Shown here one piece after another: positions 56,001 to 64,000 of a stretch of DNA of 64,000 bases. The stretch is from Erodium maritimum (taxonomy: Eukaryota; Streptophyta; Magnoliopsida; Geraniales; Geraniaceae), in the NCBI GenBank assembly GCA_963921825.1, contig OY997589.1:69610523-69674522 (forward strand), in the 5' to 3' direction. Each line of letters opens with the position of its first letter. Position 1 is the stretch's first letter. Under the pieces are notes generated by a model. That model worked only from the letters and a program-made list of their open reading frames with translations. It ran no database searches and was not told where the DNA came from. The position numbers and the translations under genes were made by a program.

Positions 56001-59000
56001 TGTCACGCCCCAAATCCGGTTTTGGCCGGACTCGAGACGTGACTTGATGTTGACAATAAAGTAATTAAAAAAAGATAATAAAATCGATTAAATACTCAAG
56101 AGGTTCCGATAAAATACTCGAATAACATGTTCCAAATCAGAATTAAGAGTCAAGGCTCCATAAAGACTATGTAAAATAAAGGGTTCACTACAATGACCAA
56201 AAGGACGTCTCTAAGACTAAATGCCTAGACTCTCCAAAAGCTCCTGAGCCTCGAGTTCACTATTCATCAAGCACGCCTGTATAAACAATAAATACAACAA
56301 ATAGGGGTGAGCTTACGCTCAGTAAGGAAAATCATAAACAGTTTAACCTCCGATTTAGTAAGAAAACTGCTTTAGCACGACGGCACATATTGCAATTGAT
56401 ACTTTAACTCAATATGATGCTGTAAAATGAGCAAGATAAGAATAATATCACATTCTTAACGATAACGGTAACCTTCAGGAGAATAAGTAAAAAGCGCTCT
56501 AAATATTTAATGACTACTAAAATGGGATCAAGTGAATGTCACACCAACAGCTCAAATCCTCAATACTCCGATCCACGAATAGGTTCTTGTGTCATATCGG
56601 ATCCCATACTCCGATCCACAAGAGTACCCGTGTCATATCAGTTTTTCCCTCGGTCCAGAGGAGGCACATACATCGGGGCACCGGAAATATCTCTGAAAGG
56701 ACACCTATCGTCGGAATTCTCGGAAATGCCCCCAAAGGACCATAGATCATCGGGATGCAACATGATAACAATCCCTCGGCTATGATAATACCCTACACCG
56801 GAATCCTCAACGGTGTAGGTACCATACCATATCAACAATATTATCCCACCCTACACCGGTATCCTCAACGGTGTAGGTATCATTCAACAGTAATTGTTCC
56901 CCGCAATGTAAATCATCCATCGGCTATGATACTACCCCACACCCGAATCCTCTACAGTGTGGGTGCCATACCGGATCACCAATAACCATTATACTACCCT
57001 ACACCGGAATCCTCAATGGTGTGGGTACCATCCATCGGCTATGATATTACCCCACACTAGAATCCTCTACAGTGTGGGTGTCATACCGGATCACCAATAA
57101 CCATTATACTACCCTACACCAGAATCCTCAACGGTGTGGGTACCATCCATCAGCTATGATATTACCCCACACCGGAATCCTCTACGATGTGGGTACCATA
57201 CCGGATCACCAATAATCAATATCCCGCAGGATAAGCCAATCAATGCCCCACAGGGTCTTCTAATCAATATCCCACATGATTAACTAACCAATGCCCCGCA
57301 GGGTCCACAACTAATATCCCGCAGGATCAATCAATCAATGCCCCGCAGGGTCCACAACCAATATCCTACAGGACCAATCAATCAATGAGACAAATTCACC
57401 AACACACATCACAAGGGATTTGTACCCACAAGTACACTTACGTGCACACTTACCAACCATGTTCCATCGGTCTATCACTCACCTGATCATACTCTTTTGG
57501 CACAACCAATTACACTCAATCATTCATTCATTCATGCATTCATTCAATCATACAATCATCCAAGCATTCATTCGATCATTCAAACATATAATTTATCTAG
57601 TTTCATTAGACCCTTAGTTCATCATAAAACTAAGCAAGCATTGCATGTAAGGCAACCACAACCAATCATATGGCTCATCTCGGCCTTTCTACCAGTAAAG
57701 CAAGTTCCCAAGTATTGAAAGCGAGTTAAACTAGTTGTTCACATCCTATGCATGCATACTAGACACGTCTGGTTATTAGTAATTGAAAGACAATTATTCT
57801 AGTTATTCGCATCCTATATACATTTCTAGGACCTTTCCGATTTTATTAACCTAATAGGCATACAAAGTATTAAATTGCACGAGGAGTTTAGTACTTTCCC
57901 TACCTCATGTCTTCCTCTAATAATACTCCTAGCTGCTGACGACTGGGCCAACTCCGTCTTCTCGGGCGAAGTCCAAGTTCGAGTATGGGTTTAACAGATA
58001 AGAGGGTCCAATTAGAACCGGTATTTGTCCAAAGGTCCTCTAATTACCCATTTTAAGTCAAATAATTAAATTAATTAATTATTAAATCTGATTTTTAAAA
58101 TAATTAAACTTTAAAACCGGGTTGACCCGGCTCCGACCCGGCCCGACCCGGATCCGGGCCCGAACCCGTAACCAAACCCGGCCCGAGCCCGCATCTGAGT
58201 CCAGGCCCGACCCGAGTCTCGCCCTGGGATCAAGGCCAATCTGGCCCGAGTCCTGGCCAAGGCCCAACTGCCCTGGCCCAAACCATCCTTGGCCCAAAAC
58301 CCGTCGTGGTCTAGCCGTACAGGTTCGCGTCCGGTTAAGATTCCGGCTGGCCGTGGCGGCGAACGGTGTCGGAGATGTTCGGGAAACACGCAGAGAAGGT
58401 CGGAAAGGGCGTCAGCGCCTCGGCGTGCCCACGGTGGCGACGGACGCGCGGTCCAACACCCCTCCGTCTCCAGATCTGGCGAGGGAAGGAGTGGTCGCCG
58501 GCGTGGGAGCTTCTGGCCAGCATCGCGCCCGTCCGAGCTCAACCACGGCGCTGCCAAATGGGATTTCTGAAGGTGGTTGTCGGAGAAGAAGGGCGGAACA
58601 AATCGAGTACGAACCGTGCTTCGATTTCTATCGCCGGCGTTTGAGCGAGTCGTAGCCGGAGAAGCAAGCCAGGCCGAGACAATTCGAGGCGGTGACGTCT
58701 CTTTTCCGGCCCGGTGCGGTTCCATTCTTGAACGGAGGGGAGATGCACGACGAGGGACGAATCTGGTGCGAGCAGAGAGGGAAGATGAAAAGAGAGAAGA
58801 GGAAATGAGATCCAGAAAGAGAAGGGAAGTGAGGCGACCGATCTTTGGGGTTGTGCGGGTACGTGAGGAAGGAGAAGCAACCTTAGGGTTTTCTGAAGTG
58901 GAAATGGGCTGGATGCGAAAATGGGTCAGGTTGGTTTGGGCCTGGTCAGCCTGATCCGGCCCAACTCTTAATCCCCCCCTTTTTTTTCTTTTCATTTTTT

Positions 59001-59097
59001 TTGAAGTCGATCCAATTTTCCCACTCGATTTCCACCCACGACATCGCAAGACGATAAAATTTATGTTTTACTTCTTTTAATTTAGCCGGTCTTTACA
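56001..59097 (-). mobile_element. Solo LTR (3.1 kb) related to the gypsy element
   Basis: Runs from TGTCACGCCCCAAATCCGG to GGTCTTTACA with a perfect 5-bp duplication CTAGT at 55996-56000 and 59098-59102. It shares the terminal block TCGATTTCCACCCACGA (about 59023) and the GTGAGC/GCTCA motif (56303-56326) with the gypsy LTRs. No primer site or internal region, so it is a recombination product. The GC-rich block at 58110-58960 gives long open frames on both strands that I do not accept as genes. Confidence 0.88.
56793..57193. repeat. Seven tandem hairpins in the solo LTR
   Basis: Units at 56793, 56851, 56936, 56999, 57051, 57114 and 57166 each have a 7-8 bp stem around an AATCCTC loop. Type A is CTACACCG/CGGTGTAG; type B is CCCACAC/GTGTGGG. 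From the third unit on they alternate B, A, B, A, B in blocks of about 115 bp. The following 57220-57370 carries related CCCCGCAGGGTCC repeats. Confidence 0.8.
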
Positions 59098-59451
59098 CTA
59101 GTATTACAAGAATCAATAAACCATTGTTCTTTTATTCTGACCTTAGTGGTCAGACAACATGTTCCCTAACACACTTCGATGTTCTCCAGTGATCGGACCC
59201 TATGCCAGACACACTACAATATATCGTTCAATCTAAAATCTAAATAAAAATTACACCTTCCGCTCAAAAAAAAAAAAACAAGCATGCAAAGAAAATTTTA
59301 GAAGAATAGATGAAAAGGGGTGGTCGGTCTTTGAGATAATGCCTCTCATAGATAATTAACCTTACCCCAAATACAAAATTATCCCTCTTTCACTGTACAG
59401 CTTAGGACAAAAAATACAATTAAGGAAGAAAAAACAGACTAAAAAAACAGA

Positions 59452-60751
59452 TTAGACAAGTGAATTATGATAATGATGATAATGAGTTTCATCTAAATCA
59501 TCACCTAATAATAATTTATTCAAAGAATCCTCCTTGATTTCAGCAGTGAGTGTCCTCCGCTTCTCAACCTTTTCTTCGCTGTCATCAACCACCGCCACGT
59601 CACCCTCTCCGGTGAGCTTCCTGGCCCTCTCCGCCTCCGTTTCCCAATCCGTGCGAGTAATGACGACCAGCATGGTGACGCCGCAAGAGCCCTGCGCCGC
59701 CAGTAGCCCCAGCCAAAGCCCCCTGAAGTCGAACCCAAAATAGAAAGCCAGCGCCAGAGCCACCGGCATTCCGACGAAGTAGAAGCACCCCAAATTGATG
59801 TTCGCTCCCACCTTGGGCCTCGCCGTCCCCCTCAGGACCCCGCACCCCGTCGTCTGCGGGCAGTTTCCGAGCTCGCACAGCCCGATTACCGGCAGCACCA
59901 TCGCCGTCAACGTTATAATCTCCGGGTCCTCTGTAAACATCCTGGCCCACGTGTTCCGCACCGTGACGGCGAAAACAAGCGCCGTCAGGCCCAACAGGAA
60001 GCTGCAGGAGAGCCCCACAATGGCTGCCCGGCGGGCCTTGGCCGGGCGGTTGGCGCCCAGTTCGTTCCCGACCCTGGTGGAGACGCTGAAGCTGAGGGAC
60101 GAGGGGAATATGTAGATGAGAGCAGTGGTCTGAATCAAAATACCCATGGAAGCCACGGTGGCCCTGGGATTCAGCAGCAACCCGCAAAGGAGAATCATGA
60201 TTTCGTACCACCACCACTCAAGGCAGACGGAAATGCAGCTCGGAACGGCTAAATTGAGCAGCGGCTTCCACTCCCTGAAGCAGTCGAGGGACAATCCGTC
60301 CCACGAGTTCCTGTGGACGCCGGAGATGACGATGTAGAGAAGCAAGGACGCGACGAGGTTGAAATTGCTCCAAACCCCGCTCAAGGCGACGCCTTTAATC
60401 CCCAAATTGAGGTGTTGGACGAGGAAGCAGTTGATGGGAAGGTGGAGGAGGATGGCGAGAGTGGCGCAGAATGTGAGGGGGAGGGTGATGGACTGAGAGC
60501 GGAGGTAAATGCGCAATGGGTGTAGCAGGGATTGGGCTAAGAGGTCAGGGAGAGAGTAAACAAGATATGATTGAGCTTCTGTGGCTATGGCTTCGTCTTG
60601 GCCACAAAAAAGCAAGATACTTTTCATGTTGAGCCAGAGGAATGAGATGGGGAGAGAGACGAAGAGGAGCAGGAGGACGGTCCGCTGGAGGCAGAGGCCG
60701 AGCAGAGTGGGCTTCCCGGCGCCGAAAGCCTGGCCGCAAATGGGCTCCATC

Positions 60752-60783
<32 letters not shown>

Positions 60784-61107
60784 TGTGATGTTGGCGAACC
60801 CCACGGCCAGGGAGCCGCCGGCCAGGGCAAGCTCCCCGAGCTGGCCGAGGAAGAGCATGGAGATCATTGAGCGAGAGTAGAGCAAGAGGCCCGTCAGTAT
60901 CATAGGCAGAGCTATCCCGGCTATGGAGTGGGCCTCCTTCACGGCAAGGGATGCGCTGCCGTTTTGTGCTACTTTAGCTGTTGGAGTTGGAGTTGGCCTT
61001 TTGTCTTTGATAGACTCAAGGTAAGGGAAGGTATGCTCTTGTATGGGGTTGCATTGTGCGTTGCAGGTTGATGAAGGTGAAGAACAAGGTAGCTGACAGT
61101 GACACAT
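59452..61107 (-). CDS. MATE (DETOXIFICATION) efflux transporter, DTX48-51-like clade
   Basis: MATE proteins are 12-helix antiporters that export small organic molecules using an ion gradient. This 551-residue, intronless frame shows the whole family fold. A cytosolic N-terminus (1-60, unusually Cys-rich: Cys 2, 4, 8, 15, 19) is followed by the first MatE repeat (about 65-230, GMEPICGQAFGAGK at 119-132). The second repeat (about 285-490) has SVCLEWWWYEIMILLCGLL at 293-311, STRVGNELGANRP at 343-355 and NCPQTTGCGVLRGTARP at 415-431. The tail is charged and His-rich. Those signatures and the lack of introns suit the plant DTX48-51 group, whose members act at endomembranes or the plasma membrane (hormone, iron or organ-growth roles reported); the substrate here is unknown. 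A TATA box sits about 70 bp upstream. No lesion is visible, so it is probably functional. Confidence 0.95.
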
Positions 61108-61174
61108 TGTTAGAGGTTAGCTGACACACACAAAGAGAAGAGAGCTTGAGTAATAAGAGGATACGGAGATGGGG

Positions 61175-61182
61175 TTTTATAG
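61175..61182 (-). promoter_or_regulatory. TATA box of the MATE gene
   Basis: The complement reads CTATAAAA, 67 bp upstream of the ATG, placing the transcription start near 61145 and giving a leader of about 40 nt with CTCTCTTC-type pyrimidines. Confidence 0.7.
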
Positions 61183-62166
61183 GCAAGTGGCTTTATAACG
61201 TTAAATCCACCCAAATTCAAATATTCCAATCTGTTTTCACTGTCGACTAGAATTAGAAAAGATGGTTGGTCCTTGTCACTTTTCCAACCAAGTCAACATT
61301 TAGATCGCAAACATAATGTCCGAATCAAACTTGATCAACTCACAAATTGAGTTTCCTTTTGAAGTTGGTCTTGTCAACTATTTTTAAGGGCGGTTCTACT
61401 TTTTTCCATCCAAACATGAGATTCTTTATCAACTATAACGGCTCTAGTGAGCCAGGGACGGTTCTACTTCACAACAAAACCATTCAAAGTCATAGACTTT
61501 ACTTTAAAGGGAAGTAAAGTCAGTTTTGTTTTGGGTTGGGTTGGGAGGGCACGATTCTATATATGTTTGTGTGGAACGCAACATCAAGAGCAATAGTATA
61601 GCAAAGCCAAGTAGGAGGACCAGTGCTTATATGCACCTATTAGCAGTAGTGGATTGGTCTTAACCCCAAAAAGATGACATGTACAGACAATACAACGATG
61701 TAATGTAAATGGCCTGCCTTGAAAGCGTGTGGATAAGTTGGTTCATAATGCCTTAAACTTGACCAAAACAACAACACTTGAATTATCAGTTCTCACGCCA
61801 CAGAATTGTAAAATTGTGGTCAAAACAAATTAAAAGTGGTGAAGTCAAATGAGCATAGAACTTGTCCCGCATTGCTCGAAGGCTATTGGGGAAGCTTTAT
61901 AGTTCTTGTCATCTTTGAGCAGCGCTTGGAGGTTTGGAAAATTCTAAGGTTATCCTAACAACGTTTGGACAAACAGAGAGACAGCTTAGCAACAAAACCA
62001 TCCTAAGCTGTGAAAAACTATGATTGATCAACAACTAGAATCTAGAAAGCACTTGTAAAATGATAATGGAATCTTTAATTAACATAGAAACTGTTTTTTT
62101 CTTCTTCTGTCAATGCCATTATAAAATTGATCAAGCTGGTGGATGCTTCTTGTAACTAAATGGGGA
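61183..62166. other. Intergenic, upstream of the MATE gene
   Basis: No coding frame or repeat seen. It may contain MATE control elements. TTGACC/GTCAA (W-box-like) runs occur near 61275-61345 but are too short to call. Confidence 0.4.
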
Positions 62167-62480
62167 AACCATGGGTCCTAGTCTCTTTGAGGTTTGTTTT
62201 GGCGATCCTAACTAGGCTTGACGTTTCCTTACACTTCCGAATTACGCTTGATCTTTTTTGTAAAAACTAACAATTTTCGTCTATTTTAACGGATTCCGCT
62301 AGGTTTTTGACATGTGCTGGTCACGTGCACAGTAGCATTTTTTTAACAAAATCGTCAAAATAGACGAAATTTGTTAGTTTGCGCAAAAAATGAAAAGGTC
62401 ACAGTTGGGAAGTGCAAGGAAAGGCCAAACTCAGTTAGGATCGCCAAAACAAACCTCAAGGGGGGTTAGGACTCATGGTT
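62167..62480. repeat. Foldback MITE, copy 2 (complete arms)
   Basis: The ends AACCATGGGTCCT and AGGACTCATGGTT are inverted, and the arms of about 130 bp pair throughout (TTGAGGTTTGTTTTGGCG / CGCCAAAACAAACCTCAA). The core shares CACGTGCACAGTAGCATTTT with copy 1 at 27988. No protein; presumably mobilised by an unseen transposase. Confidence 0.82.
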
Positions 62481-62685
62481 ACTCCACTAAATTATGCAAA
62501 CTATAATTGCATCACTCTACGACAAAACCCCAATCTCATACTTCTATACATCGTGTTTCAATGCGGCTATCCATCTAAAGTAAGCATGCTAAGGGTCATT
62601 TATTAAGAGTTAACTTAAGTAAACGCAGACCTCTCTCGTTTTTCACTCTCAGAAAAGAAATAAAAGCTAGGGGATTTGCGACATC

Positions 62686-64000
62686 ATGGAAGCGATGGCA
62701 AAGAACAACAACAGTGATTCCGACAGTGTTCAAGCATCGAGCAGCGACGAAACAAGAACCCGGATGGTGAGTCTCTCCCCTCCGGTGTTCCCGTTCTCGC
62801 AGTCTCACAAGGATACTCGATCTCCTAGCTCTATGCCACCAGTGAGCGGTGGGCTGCAGACACAAAGGGGACCGGAGATCGTCCTCTCTGCCAGTAAGAC
62901 GGCGGAGCAGGATCATCAGAGAAGCTTCATGGCCTTAGGTGGTCGGAGATTTCATGGACATCTCCTTGAGAAGTCATACGGGATTTTGGGTCGAACTTCG
63001 GTACTGGGTCCCAAGCCACAAAAGTGGAAGGCTGAGTAGGCTCTAGTAAGGGCGAGTCAGGGGGAGTGTGCAACCTTAGGGTCGTCCTCTCTGGTGTATT
63101 CGAAAGACTTGGCTGCTGTGGAAGGCCTCCATTGGAGGAGACACGGCATCGGGTAAATAGTGTCGGAGGAGGAGGGTCACATCGACCTGATAATGGAGTT
63201 TGGCGGACGCCTGTCAGAGTCTCCTGCAGTACCAGTCTCGGACTCGGATGCAGAAGAACCGCCCGAGCACAGAGTGGAGGCGACGTGGAGGCGGCGTGAG
63301 GGCAAGGAACCCGCTAGGTTTTCAAGCGAAACTGTCAGAGACGACGGGTCGTAGGTCGCTACATTGGGCATGTATCGTCTCAACCTTGGGTTGCGAAGAA
63401 GGGATGGTTCGGGCCGACCCATGAACTAGTCAGGAGGGCCCAATGTTTATTCGGACAGTGGGGGCTTGAACCATAATAGTCTGAACACAAGGGCCTCTCG
63501 TGATCAAACCGAGGGGTAAGGAACCCAAACACCAACCCCAGTAGGAATTGTGGAACCAAAGACTAAGAAGGACTGGGCGATATGGGATCCCGGATGAGAA
63601 ATTTATGTATCAAGGAGGTGGTGGTCCCACCGTCTAAGGTGTGCCGCTGAGGGAAAAACTTTTCGTTTGCCTTAGCTGCAAAGGTAATGTCCACGAGGGC
63701 TTTCTTCTAGAAGACCTGATTGGAATGGATGGAGGAAAAATGGGAAATCATGCATGTACAAGCCAAACCATTGGAAGAAGTTATAGTTTCTTTCTTTTGC
63801 AGGAATGCAAAAGAAATGTACAAGGGTCCTAGTAGGGGAGCCTTAGGAGTTTTGGAGTTCGGGTTCGAGTAGACATTCGAATTCCCCTTCAGAACCAGCT
63901 ATGGTTTAGACTCACCGAGTCTCAGGTACGTACGATGCTTCATGTTTCGTATGAGAGACTGCCCAACCATTGTTTTGGTTGTATTTTTGTTCGTCACCTT
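62686..64000 (+). pseudogene. LINE ORF1/gag-like protein with zinc-knuckle, partial
   Basis: The ATG at 62686 opens 117 codons (MEAMAKNNNSDSDSVQASSS), Ser-rich, stopping at 63039. Further broken frames follow (IDLIMEFGGRLSESP near 63180, MYRLNLGLRRRDGSGR near 63370). At the window end a frame reads VRTMLHVSYERLPNHCFGC, matching the segment just before and into the CCHC knuckle of DUF4283-type proteins. The knuckle then reads FVRH instead of a clean CX4H, so it is already diverged. The rest lies outside the window. Confidence 0.5.

Larger units (their letters stand above)
43755..59275 (+). mobile_element. Short LINE-like element hosting a gypsy element and a solo LTR
   Basis: Its three parts are 43755-44132, 55674-56000 and 59103-59275, about 0.9 kb in all. 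A duplication AAACAAGC lies at 43747-43754 and 59276-59283. The tail TTACACCTTCCGCTC plus A-run resembles those at 5226 and 33274. Joining the parts gives GTCTGTGATGTTCTAGTATT.., alignable with the copy at 3915-5226 (about 5088-5130), and LPPTITVEV near 55880. The frame from 43898 (MAFFSTVQFLSTRVGEEF) has one TGA near 44050 and then stays open into the right flank. Confidence 0.75.

Noticed and set aside
58082..58297. Gly/Arg-rich minus frame
   Set aside because: Derived from a CCCGACCCGG-type simple repeat in the LTR.
58111..59049. 312-codon minus frame in the solo LTR
   Set aside because: It lies wholly in a GC-rich LTR block, has overlapping frames on the other strand, and crosses the LTR promoter region; no domain.

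Overview
The window is nuclear DNA from a flowering plant, most likely a eudicot. Evidence: plant-type transposons of several superfamilies (Ty3/gypsy LTR elements, L1-like LINEs, PIF/Harbinger, Mutator-like elements, foldback MITEs), spliceosomal introns, plant TATA and telo-box promoters, and a plant multidrug (MATE/DETOXIFICATION) transporter. It is a gene-poor, transposon-on-transposon region. The only convincingly intact host gene is the single-exon MATE transporter at 59452-61107 (minus).

Layout, left to right. 1-1430: two LTR fragments joined head to head. 1431-2741: unassigned, A-rich end. 2745-3860 and 5828-7845: two related PIF/Harbinger elements with decayed transposases, separated by a short non-LTR element (3915-5226). 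7915-9938: a complete ORF1-only LINE copy. 9948-13462 and 26291-27160: halves of an older LINE with RRM-type ORF1, split by a 12.8-kb Mutator-like element (MULE, 13473-26280). That MULE carries a mudrA-type transposase, an intact acidic ORF and an Ulp1-like/DUF1985 gene, the last split by a 3.2-kb solo LTR (21849-25085). 27161-29626: AT-rich DNA with MITEs. 29627-33080 and 33274-35466: two more ORF1-only LINEs, the first split by a long-TIR element (29962-31321). 36370-41160: LINE remnants including an ORF2 (endonuclease, RT, zf-RVT). 41200-43746: an ORF1-only LINE on plus, itself interrupted. 43755-59275: another short LINE-like copy containing a nearly complete gypsy element (44133-55668) and a related solo LTR (56001-59097). 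59452-61200: the MATE gene and promoter. 62167-62480: foldback MITE. 62686-64000: partial LINE ORF1-type sequence running off the window.

Insertion order can be read from target-site duplications (TSDs). The strongest are: 10 bp around the MULE; 12 bp and 9 bp around two ORF1-only LINEs; 16 bp (one mismatch) around the short LINE; 5 bp around the gypsy element and one solo LTR; and TAA around one Harbinger. The most interesting material is a non-LTR family that seems to have only ORF1 (a plant counterpart of mammalian half-L1), a set of seven tandem hairpins with covarying stems inside an LTR, and the three-gene MULE whose Ulp1 domain has Ser where the catalytic Cys should be. All assignments come from reading the sequence by eye; no database search was run.
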